DNA of 64,000 nt. Source: Akkermansia muciniphila. GTDB lineage: Bacteria > Verrucomicrobiota > Verrucomicrobiia > Verrucomicrobiales > Akkermansiaceae. Shown here piece by piece: positions 37,808 to 45,826 of this stretch. The notes below the pieces were generated by a model. It ran no database searches. It was not told the origin of the DNA and saw nothing but the letters and a program-made list of their open reading frames with translations. The translations under genes and the position numbers were made by a program. How positions within the stretch are numbered: position 1 is the stretch's first letter; each line of letters starts with the position of its first letter. The stretch is taken from NCBI RefSeq assembly GCF_018709685.1, contig NZ_JABDHQ010000005.1:1-64000 (forward strand). Reading direction: 5' to 3'.

Positions 37808-39342
37808 TGCCTGACTTGCCCATGTTCGACCTTCCCCACAACTTTGGCGACTACACGCTGGTGGCGTTCATCGGCCGCACGCGGGGAGGGATTCTCTACC
37901 AGGCCATCCAGCAGGGCATGGACCGTTCCGTATTCCTGGAACTGCTGGACCCGGACAACGCGGAGGGCGTGAGCGTGGAGGACTTCCTGATGAAAGCCCG
38001 CACGCGGGCGGCTCTCACCGCCCCGGTGCTGGGCACTGTTTACGAGGCGTCCCAGGCGCAGGGGTACTGGTTCGTCACCAGTGAACAACTGGGGGGCTCC
38101 TCCCTCCAGTCCATGCTGGACCGCGGGCAGACTCTGCCCATGAAGGACCTGCTGAAAATAATTGAAACGGTTGGCGGCATGTGCGGCAGGTATGAACGCC
38201 TGCAAATCGCCTTCAACGTCATGGAGCCGCGCCACATCTTCCTGGATGACAAGTCCGCCGTGCGGCTGATGAATACGGCCATGCCCGGTGACTTTCATGA
38301 AGAAATATCCCGCGCGCAGATGAAGCGCCTGGGGGCCGACCTTCTGCCCTTGGTCACGCCGGACGTGCCCGGGACCACCCGCATGCGCACCCTGCTGGAG
38401 TGGATGCAGGAGGGCCAGAATGGCAAGCCGATGCATTGGGACCAGGTCATGGAGCTGATTGCCGCGGTGCGCGAACAACTGGGAATCTCCCCGCGTGCCA
38501 CCACCCACCGCTATACCGTTCCCGTGGAACCCCGCAGAAAACGCGGGGCATGGATGCTCTGGGCCGGAGCGGGCCTGCTGGGCGCAGGAATAGCCGCCGG
38601 TGCCGTGCTCCTTTTACTCCCCCGGGAGGAAGTCTCCGGGCCTGCTCCGCCTCCGGCTCCGAAACACTATCCGGATTTCTCCGCCAGCGACCATACGGAA
38701 GTCCGCGTAACCCTTCCCGGCGGCGGGGAATTGATGGTGGGAGCCCATGAAATCACCATGGAATCCTACCGCCTGTTTCTGGACCAGTGGGCGCGCCTTA
38801 CCCCGGAACTGAGGGAGGAATACTCCCATCCGGACCAGCCGGACAAGCAGACCGCCACCCACGTTCCCGCGGACTGGGAAGCCATGTGGACGGCGGCCAA
38901 TACTCCGGGGGGGAAATGGAAGGGCAGGAAAATCACGCCCCGTTCCCCGGTGGTCAACGTCAGCTTCTGGGATGCCTGGGCGTATGCAAGCTGGAAACCC
39001 GTTGCGCCGGGAGAGCCGCGCTACCGGCTGCCTGCGCGCCGGGAATGGATGGCCCTGGGCGCCATGCTGGACACGGGGGAAAAGGGGGACAAAACCCTGG
39101 TGATTGACCGGTACAGCAATGACTATGATTTAAAAACGGGCGTGTGCGGCATGGCCTCCGGCGTGATGGAGTGGACCTCCTCCATGGAAAAGGACCCCGC
39201 GCGCGTGAAAGAGCCGCCGGGGCCTGTGGCCTGCGGCGGGGACTGGAAGCACCCCGGCATCACCAACAGGGTGGAGTACCTGCGCTCCCGTGATGAATGC
39301 CGGGACAACCTGGGCTTCAGAATTGTGCGGGACGTCCGCTGA
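37807..39342 (+). CDS. Pseudokinase - transmembrane - sulfatase-modifying-factor (FGE-like) fusion
   Basis: The 511 residues start with a protein-kinase-like domain (about 12-230; glycine-loop segment IGRTRGGILYQA), but the ATP-binding Lys is missing (RSVFLELLD), and the region NVMEPRHIFLDD replaces the catalytic HRD loop. Thus it is probably a pseudokinase. A membrane helix follows (WMLWAGAGLLGAGIAAGAVLLLL, about 245-265). The periplasmic C-terminal domain (about 290-511) has the FGE/SUMF1 signature (VVNVSFWDAWAYASW, YRLPARREWMALG, DNLGFRIVRD). Chlamydial Pkn1 and several PVC proteins have the same kinase-FGE order. Formylglycine formation is doubtful, because I do not see the paired active-site Cys near the C terminus. 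Confidence 0.82.
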   Translation: MPDLPMFDLPHNFGDYTLVAFIGRTRGGILYQAIQQGMDRSVFLELLDPDNAEGVSVEDFLMKARTRAALTAPVLGTVYEASQAQGYWFVTSEQLGGSSLQSMLDRGQTLPMKDLLKIIETVGGMCGRYERLQIAFNVMEPRHIFLDDKSAVRLMNTAMPGDFHEEISRAQMKRLGADLLPLVTPDVPGTTRMRTLLEWMQEGQNGKPMHWDQVMELIAAVREQLGISPRATTHRYTVPVEPRRKRGAWMLWAGAGLLGAGIAAGAVLLLLPREEVSGPAPPPAPKHYPDFSASDHTEVRVTLPGGGELMVGAHEITMESYRLFLDQWARLTPELREEYSHPDQPDKQTATHVPADWEAMWTAANTPGGKWKGRKITPRSPVVNVSFWDAWAYASWKPVAPGEPRYRLPARREWMALGAMLDTGEKGDKTLVIDRYSNDYDLKTGVCGMASGVMEWTSSMEKDPARVKEPPGPVACGGDWKHPGITNRVEYLRSRDECRDNLGFRIVRDVR

Positions 39343-39378
39343 CCTATTTAAAAAACACCTACTCGATATACCAATACC

Positions 39379-40224
39379 ATGAAACACATCCTTGCAATGC
39401 TGCTGCTGGCCCTGATGGGGACGTCCGGTGCCCTGGCCCAGATCTACGTGAAAGTCGTTCCGGAAAAGAAAACCTTCCTGAGCGGGGAGGCCATGTACAT
39501 GAGGCTGACCATCACCAACAACTCCGGCGTGCCCGTGGAACTGAAGAGCCAGGAATACTCCTCCTGGCTGGACATCCATGTGGAGCACTCCACCGCGGGA
39601 GCGGAACTCCCGCAGTCCAAATTTGCCATGTTCCCGCCGCTCAAGGTTCCCGCCGGCATGAGCGTATCCCGGAAAATTGACCTGCGGCACTTCTATGACC
39701 TCTCCCGGGAAGGGAACTACCATGTGCAGGCGGTGGTGAAAATGCCCAACCAGAAGGACATGTTCGCCTCCCAGAAATCCCTCTTCGCCGTCCGTACCGG
39801 CACCCCCATGTGGTCCCAAACCGTAGCCATTCCGGGCAGCGCCAAGCGGTGCACCTTCTCCATCTGCACCATTGCCGTGCGCGGAATCCAGAAACTGTAC
39901 GTGCAGACGAAGGACCCGGACACGGGCGTGGCCTACAATGCCGTGTGCATCGGAGACTGGCTGGGCACCACGCGGCCGCAGTGCATGGTGGACGGCAAGG
40001 CGAACGTGCACGTCTTCTTCCCCACCACTCCCCTGCTGGGCGCGTACTCCCGCATCAACTGCCGCGGAACCATGGAAAAGCTCCAGTACTACAAAAAAGT
40101 GATGGGCTCCCCCTCCATGGTCTTTCTGCCGGACGGCAGCGTGCGCGTGACCGGGGCCGTCCACTATGACCCCACCGTGCAGCCCAAGACGGTGCCGGAT
40201 GCCGCGGACGTGCCGGGCATGTAG
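39379..40224 (+). CDS. Secreted beta-sandwich protein, unknown
   Basis: 281 residues with signal peptide MKHILAMLLLALMGTSGALA-QIY. The N-terminal half has an Ig-like/intracellular-proteinase-inhibitor-like pattern (FLSGEAMYMRLTITNNSGVPVEL... REGNYHVQAVV), seen in proteins that present a hydrophobic groove on the periplasmic side. It starts 36 bases after the pseudokinase gene and is probably the last gene of that operon. Confidence 0.7.
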   Translation: MKHILAMLLLALMGTSGALAQIYVKVVPEKKTFLSGEAMYMRLTITNNSGVPVELKSQEYSSWLDIHVEHSTAGAELPQSKFAMFPPLKVPAGMSVSRKIDLRHFYDLSREGNYHVQAVVKMPNQKDMFASQKSLFAVRTGTPMWSQTVAIPGSAKRCTFSICTIAVRGIQKLYVQTKDPDTGVAYNAVCIGDWLGTTRPQCMVDGKANVHVFFPTTPLLGAYSRINCRGTMEKLQYYKKVMGSPSMVFLPDGSVRVTGAVHYDPTVQPKTVPDAADVPGM

Positions 40225-40246
40225 CCGGACTTGTTTTTCCAGAATC

Positions 40247-40282
40247 CGCGCGGGGGAAGGCAACTGCTCCCGCGCGTTTTTT
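40247..40282 (+). terminator. Terminator of the pseudokinase operon
   Basis: CGCGCGGGGG pairs with CTCCCGCGCG (one G-U) around a 10-base loop, then TTTTTT. It lies 23 bases beyond the last stop. Confidence 0.85.
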
Positions 40283-40306
40283 ATGCCGGAGAAAGCGGGG
40301 AATGGT

Positions 40307-41344
40307 TCAGGAATCTTCCTGGAGCTTCTTCTCCTGCTGCTGGGCTTTTTCCAGAATGCGCTTCACGCTCTCCTGCACCACGCTGATGGGAAGGGCGTAA
40401 TTCTCCGCCCGGTTCACTCTGGCGATGTTCATGCCGATGAGCTCTCCTTTCAGGTTGAGCAGCGGGCCGCCCATCAGCGTATACCGGGAAGGGGTGTCAT
40501 GCTGGAGCACCATGGGAAAATCATCCCGGCGCTTGCTGAAGCCTCCGCTGATGAGGTCATTGGAATTCTGGGGCGTATCTTCACCCAGAGCCTTCCGCCG
40601 GGAACCCAGCGTGATGGCGTAGGAAACCTTGTTGCCCTTGCGGCTGACCTTCAGCGTCACCTTCTCCCCGATCTCCTTCTTGGACAAAATGGGGTAAATG
40701 GCTTCCAGCGTGGTAACAGGGGCGCCGTCCACCGCCAGAATCTCATCCCCGGCCATGGCTCCTGCCTTGTCGGCGGGGCCATCCTTGACGACCTCCTGAA
40801 TGGAGCACGGAGCAGCGAAAACCACGCCCATGTAAGCCGTATCACCGTTCGGAATGGGGCGCTGCGCCGCGCTGAGGGTGCCGAGCTGGGCCCGTCTGGA
40901 ACTGCGGGTGGTGGAGCCGTTGCTGACCACCAGCATGCCCATGGGAGCCTCATGGCTGACGGGGCCGGGGGCGGAAAGGTTGGAGGCGTCCACCTTCACC
41001 ACGGCGATGTCCGTGGCCGGGTCCGTGCCGATCTCCTTGAAATGGCTGTACTTGGCGGCCCCTATACGGATCACCGGATTCTGGTGGGCGTGAAGTTCGG
41101 AAGCCTTGGTGGCGATGTAGCCGTCCGGACTCAGGACGATGCCGTAAACCATCACGTCATGGCCGGAAAAGAAAACGGCGCTCAATTCCTGGAGGCGTTC
41201 GCGCACGGGTTCAATGGTCTTCAAAACCGTCTTTCCATTGATGCGCTGTTCAAAATCCAGGCTCCCGTTATAACCTTCCGCCACGGCGGAGGGCAGCAGG
41301 GAACAGGCCACGGGAAGCAGATACGCGCAGGAGGGAAGTTTCAT
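40307..41344 (-). CDS. Inactive trypsin-like/PDZ protein (HtrA-like pseudoprotease)
   Basis: The 345 residues have a signal peptide (MKLPSCAYLLPVACSLLPSAVA), an HtrA-like protease fold (VYGIVLSPDGYIATKASEL) and a PDZ domain (GVVFAAPCSIQEVVKDGPADKAG...). The catalytic His position is filled by A-S (ATKASEL instead of TNxHV), the Asp remains (PATDIAVVKVD), and the nucleophile motif GNSGGPL reads LMGGPLLN, so Ser is replaced by Met. It therefore should not cut peptides. It directly follows the active protease gene, 20 bases apart. Likely periplasmic, with a binding or regulatory role. Confidence 0.85.
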   Translation of the reverse strand: MKLPSCAYLLPVACSLLPSAVAEGYNGSLDFEQRINGKTVLKTIEPVRERLQELSAVFFSGHDVMVYGIVLSPDGYIATKASELHAHQNPVIRIGAAKYSHFKEIGTDPATDIAVVKVDASNLSAPGPVSHEAPMGMLVVSNGSTTRSSRRAQLGTLSAAQRPIPNGDTAYMGVVFAAPCSIQEVVKDGPADKAGAMAGDEILAVDGAPVTTLEAIYPILSKKEIGEKVTLKVSRKGNKVSYAITLGSRRKALGEDTPQNSNDLISGGFSKRRDDFPMVLQHDTPSRYTLMGGPLLNLKGELIGMNIARVNRAENYALPISVVQESVKRILEKAQQQEKKLQEDS

Positions 41345-41364
41345 GAGCGGCAGGAATAAATGGT

Positions 41365-42114
41365 TTAGCCGTCCTGTTCCGGTGACGGGGGGAGGGGCGC
41401 TTTTCCTCCGGGGGGAGGTTCCGTCAGGGCGTCGAAATCCTTCATGGGAACGTGAAGGTTGTCTTCAAGCCCGGAACCCACCCGGCTGTGAATGCCGATC
41501 AACTCTCCATTCAGGTTGAACAGAGGGCCGCCGGAATCCCCGCGGATCAGCTTGCAATCCGTCTGGATGACGCCATTCTTGAGGGAAACCACACGGCCCA
41601 GGCGCACCATCGGGCCGCGTTTCTGGTCCAGTCCGCCTCCGTGGCCCAGCGCGAACACCCAGTCTCCCACGCGGGGCAGTTTCTCTGTCTGCTGCACACG
41701 GGGAAGGCCCTTGTTCAGCACGGTGGTGATTTCAGCCAGCCCGGCGTCGGACTCGCTGTTCTGCGCCGTGGTCTTTCCGGGCAGGCGCGTACCGTCCGGC
41801 ATGATGATCTTGAGCACGGTGCCCTGCTTGTCAACGACGTGGGCCGCTGAAAAAACCAGCCCTTTTTCCGAGACCAGGATGCCGGAGCCGCTCCCGTTAT
41901 TCACCTCAATGCAGACTAGGGCTGGAAGCACCCTGGGAAGCACCTGCTGAAGCTGGTGTTCAATGCGCTGAAGATCCTCCACGGACTGCGGCGTGGTGGA
42001 GAGGATTCCTGCGCTGTCCGCAGACTGCGCCAGAACCTGCGGCAAAGAAGCCAGCAGGGCCGTGCCGCAGAAAATGGCGGAAAAACAGGGTTTCCGGAAA
42101 GCCGTTTTCATCAT
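41365..42114 (-). CDS. Trypsin-like periplasmic serine protease
   Basis: The 249 residues have a signal peptide and a complete HtrA/trypsin-type triad: His in FSAAHVVD, Asp in SESDAGLAEI, and Ser in IRGDSGGPLFN. No PDZ domain follows; the C-terminal tail is Pro/Gly-rich. It lies upstream of the inactive PDZ homologue (40307-41344), which may have arisen by duplication and may supply the PDZ function. Its start is 9 bases after the small membrane peptide gene. Confidence 0.9.
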   Translation of the reverse strand: MMKTAFRKPCFSAIFCGTALLASLPQVLAQSADSAGILSTTPQSVEDLQRIEHQLQQVLPRVLPALVCIEVNNGSGSGILVSEKGLVFSAAHVVDKQGTVLKIIMPDGTRLPGKTTAQNSESDAGLAEITTVLNKGLPRVQQTEKLPRVGDWVFALGHGGGLDQKRGPMVRLGRVVSLKNGVIQTDCKLIRGDSGGPLFNLNGELIGIHSRVGSGLEDNLHVPMKDFDALTEPPPGGKAPLPPSPEQDG

Positions 42115-42123
42115 GGCCGGGGG

Positions 42124-42252
42124 CTATTGGGCGGAAGCGGGAGCTTCCGTCTTCTGCTGGTCCGCCTGTCCATCCCCCACAAGGGAATCATGGTAATGCA
42201 TGCCGATGAACAGGCCTGCCAGCGTAATAAGGGTAATGAGCAATTCTTTCAT
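42124..42252 (-). CDS. Small membrane peptide (42 residues) upstream of the protease pair
   Basis: A frame of 42 codons starts MKELLITLITLAGLFIGMHYHD and ends KTEAPASAQ with TAG. The first half is a membrane helix, the rest polar. The stop lies 9 bases before the protease start, suggesting translation in one operon. The initiation region has no strong Shine-Dalgarno. Supported by its operon position and clear membrane-protein sequence; function unknown. Confidence 0.55.
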   Translation of the reverse strand: MKELLITLITLAGLFIGMHYHDSLVGDGQADQQKTEAPASAQ

Positions 42253-42438
42253 GCCGCCACAGCATAGAATGTGTCTCTCCGCCTGACGAGAGAATTTCAT
42301 TTATAAGCCACACTTTGATACAGTTCGGCAGAAAGGGAAGGGGCGCGGGACGGGAAAATCCCAAAATAAAGGTTGCTTTTTTCCGACACAGGCGTATAAA
42401 CCCTCCAGCGGCCAGTTCCGGTCCGCTGACCCATCCAA

Positions 42439-42513
42439 GCGGATGTAGCTCAGGGGTAGAGCGCAACCTTGCCAAGGTTGATGTCGTGGGTTCGAATCCC
42501 ATCATCCGCTCCA
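42439..42513 (+). tRNA. tRNA-Gly (GCC)
   Basis: Acceptor GCGGATG pairs with CATCCGC, discriminator T, and CCA is encoded. The anticodon arm CAACCTTGCCAAGGTTG carries anticodon GCC, and the T loop is TTCGAAT. A second island with a His-repeat gene lies just downstream. Confidence 0.96.
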
Positions 42514-42520
42514 TTTTTCT

Positions 42521-42546
42521 ACTTCCTGATTTAGGAAGTTTTTTTG
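42521..42546 (+). terminator. Terminator after tRNA-Gly
   Basis: ACTTCCT pairs with AGGAAGT around a 6-base loop, then seven T. Confidence 0.8.
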
Positions 42547-42722
42547 TTTTAGGGCATTGACGAACTAATGTCATATTAAAATGGCAAGGAATTCTTCCTT
42601 TAGTTTCATTTGGTTTCTTTTCTTGTGAAGACTCATCCACTCATTGACGTTGAGCCAATGACTATTGGCACGCACAAATACAGATCGGATGCCCGAATCT
42701 GTGAGTGGAGACAAATTTTCGA

Positions 42723-42875
42723 ATGCGGGCCGGGTTTATCCAGTTCAGACGTTTCACACGTGATGATTTTTCCGGGGACCAGGTAGATGCTTTCAACGAA
42801 GTGGTACGAGTGGACAAGGTGGCAGTGGAGTTATTCAGCCACCTCACAACAACCAGAAAGAATAATCATGAATAA
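42723..42875 (+). pseudogene. Internally deleted copy of the island 140-residue protein
   Basis: A 50-codon frame beginning at ATG contains GFIQFRRFTRDDFSGDQ and VDAFNEVVRV, aligning with GFIQSRRFTQDDIPGAQ and ETFHEVVTRV of the protein at 9175-9597. It then jumps to DKVAVELFSHLTTTRKNN, which aligns with its last 18 residues (DEAAVAFFNYFITNTSN). About 55 residues in between and the first 30 residues are missing. The stop overlaps the start of the next gene (ATGAATAA), as would be expected of a formerly coupled gene. Lines of identity were compared by eye. Confidence 0.65.
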
Positions 42876-44091
42876 AATTACTACAGTCAATGGAATCTTC
42901 ATGGCCTCTCAGGCTGAACTGCATGAGCACGTGGAGAATGGAACTGCACATATTACGGCGGAAGAACGCCTATGCTGGAACGCCGCTCCGAAACTGAATA
43001 CCGCCGGTAATATGGTACTGGATGGGGAACTTACGGCTACGACGGTAGCCAGCACTACCGGCGCATATATCACGCCAATGGGTGTGCCGATCAACATCGG
43101 GGCTTATGTTGACAATCCCACCATTGCTGACAATGGTAAACGATGGTTTTCCATTGGCAACCAGCATGGCGGTTTGTACTTGCAAACCTACGGCATTGTT
43201 GATGGGCGGACTACACCGCTTCCCCTAAATTTGGCATGCACCCATTTTACTGACGGGTTTTCTTCAACTGGCGGGGCTACGATAGACGGACCCGTCACCG
43301 CCAACGGGGGCATCAATGCCGCATCCGCGCTTGAGCCCGGACTTCCCAAGACCGGACTCAATGCAGGTGCCGCCGCCGTCATGTCCGTTCTGGAGAATGT
43401 ATACCACCTGGACCACGTCAACGGTACCGTGACTACGCTTGAGGGCCACAACGTCAAGATTGAGCGGTCTTTGTCCGGGTGGTGCGGCCTGTCCTGGATA
43501 GGAACGAACGCCGCTCATAAATGCATCTTGGTCAAATCCGCCGTTCCCAACACCAACTACGGCGGCGCCGTCAGTCCTGCGGGACCCGGTAACTACGTTC
43601 TGGTGATGTCCCTGTTAAGCGGTGTCAATATGGGAAATACATCCACCAAATTCGGCTGGACCGGTTATTACAGCAATGTGACAGCATCGGCCATTGAGGA
43701 TATACCGGGACCGTCCTTTTACGTGGATTGTGCAGATAAGAAAGTTGTCGCTAAAAATGCGGCCGGAGAACTTACGGAGCTGCCGTGGCCCGGTATCAGC
43801 CTGGACCAAGTCTCCCGGCTGGACTTGATGGTGGTTCCGTCCTCATGGAACTCCAGCAAGATTTATCTGGGGAGACACGCAGGCGTGAGAGTGGATGATA
43901 ATTACAACAGTTTTAACCGCCGTTATCTGACTCCCCAGGTATACTATCTTGGAGAGGTTCCTCTTGGGTTAGTCAGCAATGACTGTCATTATGCCATCGT
44001 GGATACCTGTTCGGAGCAAATGGCTCACTTTCGAGTAAGTGTTATCCAGGGTATCAATCCGGCTGATTATCTTAATGTAGAAAATATTTAA
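42868..44091 (+). CDS. Tail-fibre-like His-repeat protein C
   Basis: The 407 residues start MNKITTVNGIFMASQ, nearly the same as the two proteins at 7.5-10.7 kb. One copy of the repeat (HVENGTAHITAEERLCWNA) occurs at about 21-39. The rest is Gly/Asn/Tyr-rich and beta-like. The sequence before ATG, AATAATC, is identical to that before the 563-residue paralogue. Base composition is lower in GC than neighbours. It follows tRNA-Gly and the decayed partner gene. Surface- or receptor-binding function is an inference from the architecture. Confidence 0.75.
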   Translation: MNKITTVNGIFMASQAELHEHVENGTAHITAEERLCWNAAPKLNTAGNMVLDGELTATTVASTTGAYITPMGVPINIGAYVDNPTIADNGKRWFSIGNQHGGLYLQTYGIVDGRTTPLPLNLACTHFTDGFSSTGGATIDGPVTANGGINAASALEPGLPKTGLNAGAAAVMSVLENVYHLDHVNGTVTTLEGHNVKIERSLSGWCGLSWIGTNAAHKCILVKSAVPNTNYGGAVSPAGPGNYVLVMSLLSGVNMGNTSTKFGWTGYYSNVTASAIEDIPGPSFYVDCADKKVVAKNAAGELTELPWPGISLDQVSRLDLMVVPSSWNSSKIYLGRHAGVRVDDNYNSFNRRYLTPQVYYLGEVPLGLVSNDCHYAIVDTCSEQMAHFRVSVIQGINPADYLNVENI

Positions 44092-44398
44092 CGATGAGAA
44101 AACTGCAATTTTATTTCCATAGTCCTCCCTGAGGGAAGGGGGGTATTCAGAACTGGCGTTATAAGGCGGTGACCTGGCCCCGGAACAATTGGGGGTCAAG
44201 TGATGTGCGCCAGTGTTTTTTAATTTACAAACGTAATAACGTGAACATCAATTATTGGATGGGACCGTAGGCAGAGTGGGCTGTGGAGAATTGAGTCACG
44301 TATATGGCCGGCGATTTATCCACCGCTGGCTGCATCATCTACTGCGACGGAAAAGTTCTTTGCAGCGTAATTCTGTATAGGGATGTGGTGCGAATTCA
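44092..44398 (+). other. Region with possible decayed coding sequence
   Basis: About 300 bases without a full gene. One frame reads GGIQNWRYKAVTWPRNNWG... up to MGP and a TAG at about 44268. Another opens at ATG 44304 for 36 codons (MAGDLSTAGCIIYCDGKVLC...). Their Trp/Tyr/Cys content is more protein-like than random frames, so they may be remains of island genes. Neither has a ribosome site. Confidence 0.3.
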
Positions 44399-44430
44399 GA
44401 CGGGCGGCTTTTAGCCGTCCGTCTTTTTTT
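44399..44430 (+). terminator. Terminator at island end, overlapping acyltransferase 3' end
   Basis: GACGGGCGGC pairs with GCCGTCCGTC (one G-U) around TTTTA (with part of the loop), then seven T. It suits rightward transcripts and includes the last codons of the leftward acyltransferase gene. Confidence 0.8.
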
Positions 44431-45598
44431 GGAGTACGGAAGATGAAGGCTCAAGGCTGCGGTTATTTTTCCGCTTTAAAAAGTGCTTCGCCAGGAAGCT
44501 CCGGACGGGTTCATCATAGAACTTCAGGCACAGCCAGGCCAGCAGGATGCTTCCGATGACGACGGCCAGGGCGCCGGGGAGGGATTCAGAGAAGGAGAGG
44601 TCTCCGTTTTTCACCCACGCATAGTACAGGTAGATGAACGGGTAATGCACCATGTACAGGGGGTAGGAGATTCTGCCCAGGAACCGGCATATTTTATCCG
44701 TGTAGGGATCAGTGATTTTACCGGAAGCGCCAAAGAGGAGGATGAGGGGGAAAAAGACGGCGAAGCACACCGTTTCATAGAGGCTGTTCATCCAGAAGGC
44801 GTCTTCTCCCCCCAGCCGGGGAACGGCCAGCAGGATGGCGAGGGAGATGCCGCACAGCCAGAAGGAGCCCTTGATGTTGACGGGCTTGAACAGGCGGAAC
44901 AGAAGCAGCCCGGCGGAGAAGGAGTACAGCAGGCGCAGGGAGCCGCCTGTCCATTCCGTCCCGGTCATGGCGAAGCCGGAGCAGATGTCTCCATTGGGCC
45001 CCCAGAAGCTGAAGGAAGCCAGGCCGCATCCGGCCAGGATAACCAGTACCGCCAGGGAGCGGGTGGAGAGTTTCCGGATGAACAGCGCATATAGGAGGTT
45101 GCCGATGTATTCAAAGAACAGGGACCAGCTTGGTCCGTTGAGCGGGTACATTTCCCCCAGGCCCCGGATTTCAAGGCCGGGAGGCGACGGAATCAGCAGG
45201 ACATTGACGAAGGTGGCGACCAGAAGGGAGATGACCGCCACCTGGGATACATCCCATACGGAGCAGCCCTGAAAATAAAAGATAAGCGCGCCGATGACCG
45301 CTCCTATCGCCACCATGGGCTGCAGGCGTATGAGGCGGCGCTTGATGAATTCCCCGGTGGTCATCGTCTTCCAGCGGTTGTCGTAGGCGTAGCCGATGAC
45401 GAACCCGGACAGCATGAAGAAAAAGTCGACGGCCAGGTAGCCGTGGTTGATGATCTGGTCCACATGGCTGGTGGCGTAGGCTTCAAAGATGTGGAACCAT
45501 ACGACGACGATAGCGGCCACCCCGCGCAGGCCGTCAAGAATGTGGTAGTGATGTTTTTCACTTCCAGGCGCAATGGGAGAATTCTGCGTGTTGGACAT
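44411..45598 (-). CDS. Acyltransferase 3 family membrane protein
   Basis: The 395-residue protein has the OafA-type start YHILDGLRGVAAIVVVWFHIFEAY with the conserved His, about ten helices and a charged C-terminal tail. The second motif (VDFFFMLSGFVIGYAY) is clear. These proteins acetylate or otherwise acylate lipopolysaccharide, capsule or peptidoglycan sugars. It resembles the OafA/YrhL branch more than the 20189-21343 protein. It is transcribed toward the island and is apparently monocistronic. Confidence 0.92.
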   Translation of the reverse strand: MSNTQNSPIAPGSEKHHYHILDGLRGVAAIVVVWFHIFEAYATSHVDQIINHGYLAVDFFFMLSGFVIGYAYDNRWKTMTTGEFIKRRLIRLQPMVAIGAVIGALIFYFQGCSVWDVSQVAVISLLVATFVNVLLIPSPPGLEIRGLGEMYPLNGPSWSLFFEYIGNLLYALFIRKLSTRSLAVLVILAGCGLASFSFWGPNGDICSGFAMTGTEWTGGSLRLLYSFSAGLLLFRLFKPVNIKGSFWLCGISLAILLAVPRLGGEDAFWMNSLYETVCFAVFFPLILLFGASGKITDPYTDKICRFLGRISYPLYMVHYPFIYLYYAWVKNGDLSFSESLPGALAVVIGSILLAWLCLKFYDEPVRSFLAKHFLKRKNNRSLEPSSSVLQKKTDG

Positions 45599-45826
45599 GG
45601 TAGAGAGCAGGCTTTAAATTCCGGGTTCAGTTCAATGGGAGAGAGTATTTTCCGCACCGCCGATTCGCACCACAGGGCGGCAGCCGTCCGGAAGCGCGGT
45701 TTCCGCGTTACCTAATCAAATACCATCACCCCCTGCAAGTTCTTTCATCCATGGCCCTTATTCATTACGGACAAGGAATGAAATGGAAAAGAGCCGGGGA
45801 ACGGACTTTTCCCCGTGAGGTATGAA

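Noticed and set aside
42188-42640. 150-residue leftward frame across tRNA-Gly
   Set aside because: It runs through a complete tRNA gene and includes an antisense tRNA reading (MGFEPTTSTLARL), a common false call.
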